Positions 40,989 to 50,366 are shown, numbered from the stretch's first letter. The stretch: DNA of 64,000 bases from Paraburkholderia caledonica NBRC 102488 (GCF_000685095.1 NZ_BAYE01000003.1:248001-312000); one strand, 5' to 3'. Notes: a model not told the origin generated them from the sequence alone. Translations and numbers: made by a program.

Positions 40989-41693
40989 ATGTCCGACAAA
41001 CACCTGTCCAGCCAGTTCGACGCCGACCTGAACCTGGTTTCCTCGAAGGTGCTCGAAATGGGCGGCCTCGTCGAATCGCAGATCGTCAAAGCGATGCAGG
41101 CGCTCAACGAGTTCGATCTCGACATCGCCGAGCAAGTGATCGCGGCAGAAGACCGCCTGAACACGATGGAAGTGGAGATCGACGAGGAATGCAGCAACAT
41201 CATCGCGCGCCGTCAGCCGGCCGCACGTGATTTGCGCTTGCTGATCGCGATCTCCAAGACCATCACGAATCTGGAGCGTGCTGGCGACGAGGCCGAGAAA
41301 ATCGCCAAACGCACCAAGCGTCTCATGGAAGACGGCGCATCGCGCACCATCAATATCGCCGAAATCAAATTGTCGGGCGAAATGGCGGTGTCGATCCTGC
41401 GCCGCGCGCTCGACGCGTTCGCGCGTCTCGACACGGTCGCCGCTGCGCAAATCGTGCGCGACGATAAAGCGATCGACGAGGAATTCCGCGCGTTCGTGCG
41501 TAAGCTGATTTCGTACATGACCGAAGATCCGCGCTCCATTTCGGTGGGCCTCGATTTTCTGTTCATCGCGAAAGCCATCGAGCGGATCGGCGACCATGCG
41601 AAGAACATCGCCGAGTTCATCATTTACATCGTGAAGGGTACGGACGTGCGGCACAAGTCGCGCGACGCGCTCGAACGCGAAGCACTCAGTTAA
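40989..41693 (+). CDS. phoU: Phosphate signalling complex protein PhoU
   Basis: 234 residues, two three-helix PhoU repeats. Metal-binding E/D-rich helix motifs are visible, for example ISKTITNLERAGDEAEKIAK and the related FIAKAIERIGDHAKNIAEF. It links the transporter state to the PhoR kinase and damps the response when phosphate is high. ATG at 40989 with CGGAGTACG just upstream. Lies between pstB and phoB, all on one strand with short gaps. Confidence 0.96.
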   Translation: MSDKHLSSQFDADLNLVSSKVLEMGGLVESQIVKAMQALNEFDLDIAEQVIAAEDRLNTMEVEIDEECSNIIARRQPAARDLRLLIAISKTITNLERAGDEAEKIAKRTKRLMEDGASRTINIAEIKLSGEMAVSILRRALDAFARLDTVAAAQIVRDDKAIDEEFRAFVRKLISYMTEDPRSISVGLDFLFIAKAIERIGDHAKNIAEFIIYIVKGTDVRHKSRDALEREALS

Positions 41694-41719
41694 TCCAGAG
41701 ATAAGGACCAGAGGTGCCG

Positions 41720-42421
41720 ATGCCCAGCAGCATTCTCGTCATTGAAGATGAGCCCGCGATTTCCGAACTGATTTCGGTCAATCTTCAACACGCCGGACAC
41801 TGCCCGATTCGCGCGTACAACGCCGAGCAGGCGCAGAACCTGATCAGCGACGTATTGCCCGACCTCGTCCTGCTCGACTGGATGCTGCCGGGCAAGTCAG
41901 GTATTGCGTTCGCACGCGACCTGCGCAACAACGAACGTACCAAGCACATTCCGATCATCATGCTGACCGCGCGCGGCGATGAACAGGATAAGGTGCTCGG
42001 CCTCGAAATCGGCGCCGACGACTACGTCACCAAGCCGTTTTCCCCGAAAGAATTGATGGCGCGCATCAAGGCGGTTCTGCGCCGCCGCGCGCCGCAATTG
42101 ACCGAAGACGTCGTCGCGATCAACGGATTGAAGCTCGATCCGGCAACGCATCGTGTCGCGGCGCACGCGGAAGGCAGCGAGATCAAACTCGATCTCGGCC
42201 CGACCGAATTCCGTTTGCTGCATTTCTTCATGACGCATCCCGAGCGTGTGCACAGCCGCACGCAACTGCTCGATCAGGTATGGGGCGACCACGTGTTCGT
42301 CGAAGAACGCACGGTGGACGTGCACATCAAGCGTCTGCGCGCGGCCCTCAAGCCGGCCGGCTGCGATGCTATGATCGAGACGGTCCGCGGCAGCGGCTAC
42401 CGGCTGGCCAAAAGCGCTTGA
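41720..42421 (+). CDS. phoB: Phosphate regulon response regulator PhoB
   Basis: 233 residues. Receiver domain with acidic pocket (IEDEPAI), phospho-acceptor Asp53 in LLDWMLPG and Lys in DDYVTKPFSP. C-terminal winged-helix OmpR/PhoB DNA-binding domain ends RTVDVHIKRLRAALK and VRGSGYRLAKS. It binds Pho boxes such as those before pstS. The ATG at 41720 is favoured with AGAGG five bases upstream; an in-frame GTG lies at 41714. phoR follows after 54 bases. Confidence 0.97.
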   Translation: MPSSILVIEDEPAISELISVNLQHAGHCPIRAYNAEQAQNLISDVLPDLVLLDWMLPGKSGIAFARDLRNNERTKHIPIIMLTARGDEQDKVLGLEIGADDYVTKPFSPKELMARIKAVLRRRAPQLTEDVVAINGLKLDPATHRVAAHAEGSEIKLDLGPTEFRLLHFFMTHPERVHSRTQLLDQVWGDHVFVEERTVDVHIKRLRAALKPAGCDAMIETVRGSGYRLAKSA

Positions 42422-42475
42422 TCGCTTGATCAATGGGTAGCGGCGCGCTCGCCGCTCTCTTCGAACGTTTAGACC

Positions 42476-43789
42476 ATGAACATCATCTGGGCGCGCTCCA
42501 TCGTTTCGATCGTGCTGCTCGCCATACTGTGCGTGGTGGTCGGCGCATTGGTCAATGTGAAGGCAGCATTGATCCTCGCGGTCGTAATGCTGCTTCTGCA
42601 AAGCTTCTTCGGCACCTTTCATAAAGAGCGTTTGTGGCGTTTGCTCGACGCGCCGGTTTATGGCGAAGTGCCGAGCGCGCCCGGCATCTGGGGCGAAATC
42701 TATTACCGTTTGCACAAGCTCGCGAAGCGCTGGCATGCACAGGTTCGCCAGGTCGAGCAGCAGCATTCGCGTTTCATTCAGGCAATTCAGGCGTCGCCGA
42801 ACGGCGTCGCAATGCTCGACGACCACGATCAGATTGAGTGGTGCAACGCCATTTCCGAAGTGCATTTCGGGCTCGATGCGAAGCGCGATTTGCGTCAACA
42901 CATCACGCATCTGGTGCGCCAGCCGGACTTCGTGCGTTATCTGAACTCGCATCACTACGAAGAAATGCTGATCATGCGCGGCATGGGCGAGAAGCGGCAG
43001 AACGTGCTCTCCGTGCAAGTGTTCCCTTATGGCGAGAACCGCAAGCTCGTGCTGTCGCAAGACATTACCGAACTTGAGCGCACCGACGCGATGCGGCGCG
43101 ACTTCGTCGCCAATGTGTCTCATGAACTGAAGACGCCGCTCACGGTGCTCTCCGGTTTTCTCGAGACGATGCGCGAGTTGCCGTTGGCCGAAACCGAGCG
43201 CGCGCGTTATCTGGAGTTGATGGAGCAGCAGGCGTCGCGCATGCGCCATATCGTGAACGATCTACTCGTGCTTGCCAAACTCGAAGGCGACAACAAGCCG
43301 CCGAGCGATCAGATGATCGATATGCGCGCCGTACTGCGGCATTTGCGCGACGACGCGCAAAGCCTGTCGAGCGATCACCATAAGATTACTTTTGACACCG
43401 ACGAAGGGCTCACGGTGACCGGCGTCGAAACGGAAATTCTGAGCGCGTTAGGCAACCTGGTGACCAACGCCATTCGCTATACGCCCGACGGTGGCGCGAT
43501 CAAGGTCAGCTGGCAGGCGCAAGGCGGCGCTGCGGTGTTCTCCGTGACGGATAGCGGCCTGGGTATTCCGGCCGCCGACATTCCGCGGCTAACCGAGCGC
43601 TTTTATCGCGTCGACCGCAGCCGCTCGCGCGACACGGGCGGCACGGGCCTCGGACTCGCGATCGTGAAGCACGTGCTGCAACGGCACGATGCGCAACTCG
43701 ACGTGAAAAGCGAGGAAGGGCGCGGCAGCACTTTCACCGTGAGATTCCCGGTATATCGCACGACGCGGCGGCAACCGGCGCATGCGTGA
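42476..43789 (+). CDS. phoR: Phosphate regulon sensor histidine kinase PhoR
   Basis: 437 residues. Two N-terminal membrane helices with almost no periplasmic loop (residues about 8-45), DUF3329/PhoR linker, PAS domain (residues about 98-195), HisKA with phospho-acceptor His216 in NVSHELKTPLT, and HATPase with N-box NLVTNAIRYT, G1 DSGLGIP and G2 GGTGLGLAIV. It phosphorylates PhoB when phosphate is scarce. Followed by a strong terminator shared with ppk. Confidence 0.97.
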   Translation: MNIIWARSIVSIVLLAILCVVVGALVNVKAALILAVVMLLLQSFFGTFHKERLWRLLDAPVYGEVPSAPGIWGEIYYRLHKLAKRWHAQVRQVEQQHSRFIQAIQASPNGVAMLDDHDQIEWCNAISEVHFGLDAKRDLRQHITHLVRQPDFVRYLNSHHYEEMLIMRGMGEKRQNVLSVQVFPYGENRKLVLSQDITELERTDAMRRDFVANVSHELKTPLTVLSGFLETMRELPLAETERARYLELMEQQASRMRHIVNDLLVLAKLEGDNKPPSDQMIDMRAVLRHLRDDAQSLSSDHHKITFDTDEGLTVTGVETEILSALGNLVTNAIRYTPDGGAIKVSWQAQGGAAVFSVTDSGLGIPAADIPRLTERFYRVDRSRSRDTGGTGLGLAIVKHVLQRHDAQLDVKSEEGRGSTFTVRFPVYRTTRRQPAHA

Positions 43790-43807
43790 GAAGCACTCGC
43801 TTCAAAG

Positions 43808-43837
43808 AAAAGCCCGCTGGAAAGCGGGCTTTTTTCA
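43808..43837. terminator. Bidirectional terminator between phoR and ppk
   Basis: AAAAGCCCGCT (43808-43818), loop GGAA, AGCGGGCTTTT (43823-43833) and more T. Runs on both sides suit the two convergent genes. Confidence 0.92.
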
Positions 43838-43882
43838 TACACGTAACAGCCTTCACCCGCTCGACGCGGAGTGCGCCGGCCT

Positions 43883-45946
43883 TCACGGACAAAACTTCGT
43901 CAACAGACTCATTTGCGCATTGCGCGAGGACTTGCCGGGACGCCGCCGACGATAGTGCCCATCGCTTTGCATCAGCCACGCGGACTGATTGTCGCCGAGA
44001 AACGCCGACAGGCCTTCTGCAATCACACGCCGTTTGAGCCGCCGATTGTTGATGGGGAACGCGACTTCCACGCGGCGGAAGAAGTTGCGATCCATCCAGT
44101 CCGCGCTCGACAGATACACCTGCTCGCGGCCGTCGTCGTAGAAATAGTAGATGCGATGATGTTCGAGAAAGCGCCCGACAATCGAGCGCACCGTGATGTT
44201 TTCCGACAGGCCCGGCACGCCCGGCTGCAACGAACACACACCACGCACGATCAAGTCGATCTTCACGCCCGCCTGCGATGCTTCGTATAACTCTGCGATC
44301 ACCGTGGGTTCGAGCAGCGCGTTCATCTTCGCCACAATGCGCGCTTTCTTGCCGGCGCGCGCATGCTCCGCTTCTGCGCGAATCGCCTCGACGAGTTTCG
44401 GATGCAGCGTGAACGGCGACTGCCATAACTCGTGCAGCTTCAGTTCGCCGCCAATGCCGGTCAGTTGCTGAAAAACGTGGTGCACGTCTTCGCAGATTTT
44501 CTGATCCGCGGTCATCAGGCCGAAGTCGGTGTAGAGGCGTGCAGTGCGCGGATGATAATTGCCGGTGCCCAGGTGCACGTAGCGCTTGAGCGTCATCTTG
44601 CCGCCCACCGTTGCGCGCCGCACGATCAGCATCATCTTTGCGTGGCACTTGTGGCCCACCACGCCGTACACCACATGCGCGCCGACAGCTTCGAGCTGCG
44701 AGGCCCAGTTGATGTTCGTCTCTTCGTCAAAGCGCGCAAGCAGTTCGACCACCACCGTCACTTCCTTGCCGTTGCGCGCGGCTTGCATGAGCGCGTCCAT
44801 CAGCGGCGAGTCGGTGCCTGTGCGATAAATCGTCTGCTTGATGGCGACGACGTTTGGATCTTTCGCAGCCTGCAGCAGCAGTTCGAGAACCGGTTGAAAA
44901 CTTTCGTACGGATGATGCAGCAGCACGTCGCCCTGATCGATCACGTCGAACATGCTCGCTGCGTTGGCGACGGCGGAAGGAATCGCGGGAATGTGAGGCA
45001 CGAACTTAAGATCGGGCCGATCCACCATCTCCGGCAATTGCATCAGACGCACCAGATTGACGGGGCCGTCCGCGTAATAGCAGTCCTTGTTCGACAGGCC
45101 GCTCTCGTCGAGCAGGCGCCGCACGACATGCGCGGGTGTCTCCGCTGATACTTCGAGGCGTACCGCGTTACCCAGATGCCGCGCGGGAAGTTCGCCCTGT
45201 AGCGCGACGCGCAGATTAGTGATTTCGTCTTCGTCGACGAACAGTTCGCTGTTGCGCGTAATGCGAAACTGATTGCAACTGCGCACGACGAGGTTCGGAA
45301 ACAGCTCGCCGACAAAGCGCTGCAATAGCGAACTCAACAGCACGAAACCATGCGGGTAGCCCGACAGTGCCTGCGGCATCCGCACGAGACGCGGCAACGC
45401 GCGCGGCGCCTGCACGATGCCCATCATCGCCTGACGGCCGAATGCGTCTTTGCCTTCGAGTTCAACGACGAAGTTCAGGCTCTTGTTCAGCACACGCGGA
45501 AACGGATGCGCCGGATCGAGGCCGATCGGCGTGAGCACGGGAAGGAGTTCGTCGAAGAAGTAGTTGCGCGCCCATTCGGTCTGCGCTTCGCTCCAGGCTT
45601 CGGTGCCGTGAAAGTAGATGCCTTCTGCTTCCAGCGCGGTGAACACGGTGTCGTGCAGCATCGTGTACTGCCGATGCACGAGCTTTTGCGCCCGCTCGAC
45701 CACGAGGTCGTAGACATGCTGCAGCGACATGCCGTCGGGCGACAGCGCACCGGGGTTGTCGCGCATCTGCTCCTGCAGTCCGGCCATGCGGACTTCGAAA
45801 AATTCGTCGAGATTGCTACTGGTGATGCAGATGAAGCGCAGGCGTTCGAGCAAAGGGACGGCGGGGTCGGCGGCTTGCGCCAACACACGCTCGTTGAAAC
45901 CAAGAATGCCCAGCTCGCGATTCAATAAGGGGTAGCGGATGGACAT
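43883..45946 (-). CDS. ppk1: Polyphosphate kinase 1
   Basis: 687 residues. N-terminal domain starts YPLLNRELGILGFNERVL and LRFICITSSNLDEFFEVRMAG, the hallmark of Ppk1. Catalytic His regions HKCHAKMMLI (near residue 436) and VHLGTGNYHPRTARLYTDFG are intact, as is the phospholipase D-like C-terminal half. It reversibly makes polyphosphate from ATP at the membrane. The ATG at 45946 matches the family start; the frame extends 19 codons further. A Pho-box-like repeat lies about 64-81 bases upstream on this strand. Confidence 0.97.
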   Translation of the reverse strand: MSIRYPLLNRELGILGFNERVLAQAADPAVPLLERLRFICITSSNLDEFFEVRMAGLQEQMRDNPGALSPDGMSLQHVYDLVVERAQKLVHRQYTMLHDTVFTALEAEGIYFHGTEAWSEAQTEWARNYFFDELLPVLTPIGLDPAHPFPRVLNKSLNFVVELEGKDAFGRQAMMGIVQAPRALPRLVRMPQALSGYPHGFVLLSSLLQRFVGELFPNLVVRSCNQFRITRNSELFVDEDEITNLRVALQGELPARHLGNAVRLEVSAETPAHVVRRLLDESGLSNKDCYYADGPVNLVRLMQLPEMVDRPDLKFVPHIPAIPSAVANAASMFDVIDQGDVLLHHPYESFQPVLELLLQAAKDPNVVAIKQTIYRTGTDSPLMDALMQAARNGKEVTVVVELLARFDEETNINWASQLEAVGAHVVYGVVGHKCHAKMMLIVRRATVGGKMTLKRYVHLGTGNYHPRTARLYTDFGLMTADQKICEDVHHVFQQLTGIGGELKLHELWQSPFTLHPKLVEAIRAEAEHARAGKKARIVAKMNALLEPTVIAELYEASQAGVKIDLIVRGVCSLQPGVPGLSENITVRSIVGRFLEHHRIYYFYDDGREQVYLSSADWMDRNFFRRVEVAFPINNRRLKRRVIAEGLSAFLGDNQSAWLMQSDGHYRRRRPGKSSRNAQMSLLTKFCP

Positions 45947-46262
45947 CGGCAGCGAGAATGGAATGTCAGATATGGAGGCAGAAAGACGCTCGGAAATTCT
46001 CACAGTATGATGACGTTGTTATGACATTCTCAATGTTATAAATTCTACGCTGTATTCCTCGCCTGTCGTCAATATGACGCGGTCCGTATGGGACCATGGG
46101 GCACCCCCATCTCCGCGAGGTGACATCGTGAGCTCCGGTACGCTTAGAATGGCGTCTTTGAACAGCGCGGCCGGCCGCAAGACGAAAGGAACCTCGCATG
46201 AGGGTCCCGCCTTGCTCACATCGACCGCTGCCGCGCTCGCGCGCATGGAGTCCGCATACCCG
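45947..46262. promoter_or_regulatory. Divergent ppk/ppx control region
   Basis: About 315 bases between two divergent starts. It holds the Pho-box-like repeat at 46010-46027 (facing ppk) and AT-rich sequence around 46015-46060. The ppx reading frame is open through the right part, but without a good ribosome binding site. Confidence 0.6.
46010..46027 (-). promoter_or_regulatory. Pho-box-like site facing ppk
   Basis: Read on the minus strand: ATGTCAT - AACA - ACGTCAT, the 7-4-7 direct-repeat layout of a PhoB site, with CTGTGAG as a weak third half-site four bases later. It resembles the site at 60600-60617. Confidence 0.65.
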
Positions 46263-47774
46263 ATGGTCAATACCCCACAACTCCTTGCTGCAGTCGACCT
46301 TGGTTCGAACAGCTTCCGGCTGATCGTCGGCCGGGTCGAGGAAACCGACGCGGGCAGCCAGATTTATCAGGTCGATGCATTGCGTGAGCCGGTGCGGCTC
46401 GCCGCCGGTCTGTCGCGCGACAAGATGCTCGATCGCGCGTCACAGGTCCGCGGCTGGGATGCACTGAAGCGCTTTGGCGAGCGGCTGCGCGATTTTCATC
46501 CCGACCACGTTCGCGCGGTCGCGACCAACACATTGCGTATCGCGAAGAATGCTGGCGAATTCCTAGGCGAAGCCCAAGCTGCGCTAGGCTTTCCGATCGA
46601 GGTGATTGCCGGCCGCGAGGAAGCGCGGCTGATTTACGCCGGGGCAGCACACTCCGTGCCCGCGAGCCCGGGCAAGAGGCTCGTGGTCGATATTGGCGGC
46701 GGCTCGACGGAGTTCATCATCGGCTCGCACTACACGCCGATCAAGATGGAAAGCCTGTATATCGGCTGCGTGAGCCATAGCCGGACGTTTTTCCCGTCAG
46801 GCAACGTCGACGAATACACGATGCGTCAGGCCGAGCTTGCAGCCGGCCGCGAAATCCAGATCATTTCGGCCGAATACAAGAAAACCGGCTGGGAACAGGC
46901 AATTGGCTCGTCGGGCACGGCGCGCGCCTTGGCCGAACTCGTCGAGGCAAACGGCTTTAACGATGCCGGCATCACGCACGGCATTTCGCGCGGGGGCCTC
47001 GAGCGTTTGAAGCGTGCGTTGATTAAGGCGGAGAACGTCAATCGTCTCAAGCTGATTGCGTTGAAGGGCGACCGGATTCCAGTGCTGGCGGGCGGCCTCT
47101 CGATCATGATCGCGGTGTTCGACGAACTGGGCGTCGATTACGTCGATACGACAGATGGCGCATTGAGACTCGGCGTTCTCTACGATCTGCTCGGCCGTTC
47201 GCAACACGAAGACATGCGCACGGTCACAGTGGAAGGCTTCATGCGCCGCTATGGCGTGGATCGTCCGCAGGCCGGACGCATCGGCGAACTGGCGGTGCGC
47301 TTTTACGATCAGTTCGCAGAGCCAGACGAAGAGCGCCGCCTGGAGAACCGCATGTTTCTCGGCTGGGCAGCGGCATTGCACGAAATCGGCTTGTCTATCT
47401 CGCACAGCGCCTATCACAAGCATTCGGCCTATATCGCGAGCAATGCAGACATGCCCGGCTTCTCGCGCACCGACCAGGCGCGGCTTGCGGCGCTCGTGCT
47501 CGGTCATGCAGGCAAGCTCGGCAAGCTGTCGCAAACGCGCGAAGTGGAGTGGCCGCTACTGTTCTGTTTGCGGCTCGCCGCACTGCTATGCCGCCGGCGG
47601 GCGGATGTCGGTCTGCCTGGCATCACGGTCGCGCAGGCCAACGGCGGGTATGAGGTGCGTTTGCCTAACGAGTGGGTCGCCAATAATCCGCTTACGGACT
47701 ACAGCCTGATCCAGGAAGCCGCGGAGTGGGAAAAGGTTGGGATTCCGTATCGAGTCGTCTATACGGACGAGTGA
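46263..47774 (+). CDS. ppx: Exopolyphosphatase (Ppx/GppA family)
   Basis: About 503 residues. Actin-like fold: phosphate-1 motif AAVDLGSNSFRLIVG at the N-terminus, then VATNTLRIAKN, EEARLIYAG, and phosphate-2 VVDIGGGSTEFIIG. The C-terminal half is an HD-like helical region (AALHEIGLSISHSAYHKHSAY). It degrades polyphosphate from the ends, or acts on pppGpp; the two roles cannot be told apart by eye, though position beside ppk favours Ppx. Start taken at ATG 46263; ATG 46245 and a longer open frame are alternatives. Confidence 0.93.
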   Translation: MVNTPQLLAAVDLGSNSFRLIVGRVEETDAGSQIYQVDALREPVRLAAGLSRDKMLDRASQVRGWDALKRFGERLRDFHPDHVRAVATNTLRIAKNAGEFLGEAQAALGFPIEVIAGREEARLIYAGAAHSVPASPGKRLVVDIGGGSTEFIIGSHYTPIKMESLYIGCVSHSRTFFPSGNVDEYTMRQAELAAGREIQIISAEYKKTGWEQAIGSSGTARALAELVEANGFNDAGITHGISRGGLERLKRALIKAENVNRLKLIALKGDRIPVLAGGLSIMIAVFDELGVDYVDTTDGALRLGVLYDLLGRSQHEDMRTVTVEGFMRRYGVDRPQAGRIGELAVRFYDQFAEPDEERRLENRMFLGWAAALHEIGLSISHSAYHKHSAYIASNADMPGFSRTDQARLAALVLGHAGKLGKLSQTREVEWPLLFCLRLAALLCRRRADVGLPGITVAQANGGYEVRLPNEWVANNPLTDYSLIQEAAEWEKVGIPYRVVYTDE

Positions 47775-47827
47775 CGTGTCGACGTCTGGTTCTGTCATTA
47801 CGTAGGCAGAGCATGCGGCACATGGAG

Positions 47828-47860
47828 AAAAGCCCGGTTTTCACCGGGCTTTTCCGTTTC
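47828..47860. terminator. Intrinsic terminator after ppx
   Basis: AAAAGCCCGG (47828-47837), 6-nt loop, CCGGGCTTTT (47844-47853). Placed between convergent ppx and the OlsB-type gene and usable by both. Confidence 0.88.
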
Positions 47861-47887
47861 TGCTTGTGCACGCGCGCTCAAGCGTTG

Positions 47888-48700
47888 TCAGCGCGGCAAT
47901 GCATCGCCGAGGAAGTGGCGCGCATAGCGAGCGTTGATGTCCGACAGACGGAACAGTGTCAGAAAATCGGCGGTATTGAAGTCGGGATCCCATGCGGGTG
48001 CGCCGCAAATCTTCGCACCTAGTCGCAGATATCCTTTGACGAGCGGTGGCGGTGCGACATTCGCGCCGGTCTGCAATTCGTCGACGGGCAGCGGCGTGTG
48101 CGGGAATGCGCGATATTCCGGCGCTGTCAGCGCGCTATCGCGCAGCGAGCAATAGAGATTCGCTGCATAGTGCCCGCCGTCGACCATCGCGACGCTCGCG
48201 CAGCCGAGCATCGTCTCGTAACCGTTGTGCTTCATATAAGCCGCGAGTCCAGCCCATAGCGACATGATGACGGAGCCGCTGCGATAGTCGGCGTGTACAC
48301 ACGAGCGGCCGACTTCGACCATCTTCGCGCGCAGGTGAGTGAGACGCGAGACGTCGAACTCGCTTTCCGCGTACAGACGCCCGATGCGCGCCGCCTGGTG
48401 CGGCGGCAACGCGCGGTAGGTGCCAACCACTTTCAGTGTGTCGAGATCGCGCACCAGCAAGTGATCGCAGTACGAATCGAACGGATCGACGTCGAGTCCT
48501 GCGGGGCCGGTCAGGCGAGCGCCCATTTCGTCGGCGAACACGCGGTAACGCAGGCGCTGCGCCTCGCGAAGCTCTTCGTCGGTGCGAGCCCACGTGACTC
48601 GCAGCCGGTGCTGGGCGGTGACCGTCTCTTCGGCGCGGGGCAGGCGACGCGACTCGAAGATCGAAGCGAGGGGCAGGGTAGGCGTCGGCAGTTCTCGCAT
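47888..48700 (-). CDS. GNAT-type acyltransferase, OlsB-like (ornithine lipid synthesis)
   Basis: 270 residues. Conserved core AQRLRYRVFADEMGARL, DPFDSYCDHLLVRD, KVVGTYRAL, VEVGRSCVHADYRSG and CASVAMVDGGHYAANLYC is that of OlsB-type acyl-ACP:ornithine N-acyltransferases and related putative hemolysin proteins. It would supply lyso-ornithine lipid, a phosphorus-free membrane lipid, which would fit next to a phosphate regulon; this link is inference, since no olsA gene or Pho box is seen beside it. ATG at 48700 chosen; the frame runs to 48781. Confidence 0.83.
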   Translation of the reverse strand: MRELPTPTLPLASIFESRRLPRAEETVTAQHRLRVTWARTDEELREAQRLRYRVFADEMGARLTGPAGLDVDPFDSYCDHLLVRDLDTLKVVGTYRALPPHQAARIGRLYAESEFDVSRLTHLRAKMVEVGRSCVHADYRSGSVIMSLWAGLAAYMKHNGYETMLGCASVAMVDGGHYAANLYCSLRDSALTAPEYRAFPHTPLPVDELQTGANVAPPPLVKGYLRLGAKICGAPAWDPDFNTADFLTLFRLSDINARYARHFLGDALPR

Positions 48701-48896
48701 TGGGGCGTCCTGGTCGAAAAAAGGATGAGTCTTTTTTCGCCAATGTAGTAACGCCCGATGACGCTCGCATGGCAAAGCCATGACGATTGGATGACTGTAT
48801 GAAAGCTGCGTGTGCCGCGTCTCTTGCCGGTTGGCGTTCCGTGTACGCGCCGCGCCGGGCTTGCGGACGTTGGCGGCGCGCAGTTCGCCGAGCGGA

Positions 48897-49355
48897 TCAG
48901 ACGAGTTCGGGCGTCATCGCTGCGTGCAACACCGCCTGGTCGTCGCCGTGGCGCTCGCGGCTGGCGATCCACCATAAGCCCGCTTTCTTGAGCGGCCAAC
49001 TGGCGTCGCTGTTGGCAAGCAGCTTTGCGGCAACGTGGCCGAGCGTCGGCTGATGACCCACGATCACCACCGTTTCGGCGATGCCCTTCGGCCAGCCGGA
49101 TGCGTTGAGCACGTCTTGCGCGCTTGCATTCGGCGCGAGCTCGCGCACGACACGGTACTGATCGCTCAACGTCTCGGCGGTCTGGATGGTCCGCACCGCG
49201 GGGCTGGCGAGGATCACGGCGTCGTCGGGCAGACGCGTGCGCAGCCATTTGGCGACGTGTTGCGCCTGCTTGCGGCCGCGAGTGGTGAGTGCGCGGGCGA
49301 GATCCGTGGCGGCATAGTCCTCGGCTTCGGCGTGACGCCAGAGAATCAGATTCAT
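48897..49355 (-). CDS. SixA-like phosphohistidine phosphatase
   Basis: 152 residues, histidine phosphatase superfamily. The RHG-type motif is LILWRHAEAED at the very N-terminus (phospho-acceptor His), with Arg in SPAVRTIQTAETL and the second catalytic His in VVIVGHQPTLG. SixA acts on phosphohistidine in proteins such as HPt domains or PTS NPr. Placed 196 bases upstream of the OlsB-type gene on the same strand. The ATG at 49355 directly precedes the motif. Confidence 0.9.
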   Translation of the reverse strand: MNLILWRHAEAEDYAATDLARALTTRGRKQAQHVAKWLRTRLPDDAVILASPAVRTIQTAETLSDQYRVVRELAPNASAQDVLNASGWPKGIAETVVIVGHQPTLGHVAAKLLANSDASWPLKKAGLWWIASRERHGDDQAVLHAAMTPELV

Positions 49356-49611
49356 GCGTGGCTCCTCGAGTCTGGATGCGGGGTGTTGCAGTGCTTTGCA
49401 CGGCGCGCTGCACGGTTCCAACGCCTGGGCGCGGCTTGAAGTCTAGCGGGGAGCTTGCTCCATGCGTACGGTCGGTGCTTTTCGACGTCGATTCATCCCG
49501 GTCACTTCGTCTATTACTGTGCCCTGGCTGAATCGCGCTTCGGATGCAATTGTTTTAGCAGATCGCGAGCCTGGTCTCGCGCTCGTCTGGGTTCATTCGG
49601 ACGCAAAAAGC
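49356..49611. other. Intergenic stretch between SixA-like gene and tRNA-Pro terminator
   Basis: About 255 bases. I see no reading frame with a ribosome binding site and no marked repeat; it should hold the promoter of the SixA-like gene. Confidence 0.5.
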
Positions 49612-49646
49612 AAAAACCCGCGAAGCCGGAGGCGACGCGGGTTTTT
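49612..49646 (-). terminator. Intrinsic terminator of tRNA-Pro
   Basis: AAAAACCCGCG (49612-49622) pairs with CGCGGGTTTTT (49636-49646). On the minus strand it follows tRNA-Pro by 24 bases. Confidence 0.88.
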
Positions 49647-49670
49647 GTGATGCCGTTGCTGCTTTTTTCG

Positions 49671-49747
49671 TGGTCGGAGCGAAAGGATTCGAACCTTCGA
49701 CCCTCTGATCCCAAATCAGATGCGCTACCAGGCTGCGCTACGCTCCG
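49671..49747 (-). tRNA. tRNA-Pro(TGG)
   Basis: 77-nt cloverleaf on the minus strand: acceptor CGGAGCG/CGCTCCG, anticodon loop TTTGGGA giving TGG, T-arm GGTTCGAATCC, encoded CCA. Confidence 0.96.
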
Positions 49748-49820
49748 ACGAATCCGAGATTCTACGTGGCTTTAGGTGCCAGAGTCAATCGCGAATTGCG
49801 TCGGAGTGAAAATAGCCGCG

Positions 49821-49979
49821 TCATATGCGTCCCATGAGCAGCAACACGATGACGATAATCAGCACAACGCCGAGCAGGCCGGTCGGGCGGTAGCCCCAGC
49901 CGCTGCTGTACGGCCAGGTCGGCAACGCACCGATCAGCAGCAGAATGAGCACGATGAGAAGGATGGTTCCGATCGTCAT
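49821..49979 (-). CDS. DUF3309 small membrane protein
   Basis: 52 residues. One helix MTIGTILLIVLILLLIGALP, then TWPYSSGWGYRPTG, then a second helix GVVLIIVIVLLLMGRI. This exact layout is that of DUF3309, small double-helix inner-membrane proteins of unknown function. GGGAGAA stands six bases upstream of the ATG at 49979. It is transcribed alone, next to tRNA-Pro. Confidence 0.9.
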   Translation of the reverse strand: MTIGTILLIVLILLLIGALPTWPYSSGWGYRPTGLLGVVLIIVIVLLLMGRI

Positions 49980-50366
49980 TTGAGTTCTCCCTGTCCGGCC
50001 CCAACGAATGCCGGGCCGCATGGTTCGTTGATCCGACGCAAATTGCCCGGCGCGATGAGCGGCGTGCAACGTGCGCTGCTTGCAGCCAGCCAAGCAGCAA
50101 TGCACGTGCCTAAGCTTGAACTGCCGGCTGTAGCCCTGCGCGCAACGTTAGAGAGAGGCAGTGCCTGACGACGCGGACAAAATGGGGTGCAACGAAGGCA
50201 GTCGGTGAGGTCGGCGAGCGAAGAAGAGCATGATAAGGCTCAGGCGTAACAGGGCCAGCCGTGGCGCAACAATCGCAACATGACCGAACCACGCACCTCG
50301 AACGACACGACGACGCCCCGCCCGCAACCGCGGGACAACCTGCAATGGAACGAGGCACAAAAACCT
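49980..50366. other. Intergenic stretch before the 58-residue gene
   Basis: About 385 bases. Open frames on both strands are Arg/Cys-rich without ribosome binding sites, so I call none. Presumably it contains the promoter of the DUF3309 gene and the 3' end of the small gene that follows. Confidence 0.5.

Noticed and set aside
42433..43789. Possible frameshift near the start of phoR
   Set aside because: Several short frames overlap there, but the phoR frame from 42476 is continuous and carries all kinase motifs.
46061..46078. Possible Pho box facing ppx (CTGTCGT-CAAT-ATGACGC)
   Set aside because: The second half-site is inverted, not direct, and matches the consensus poorly.
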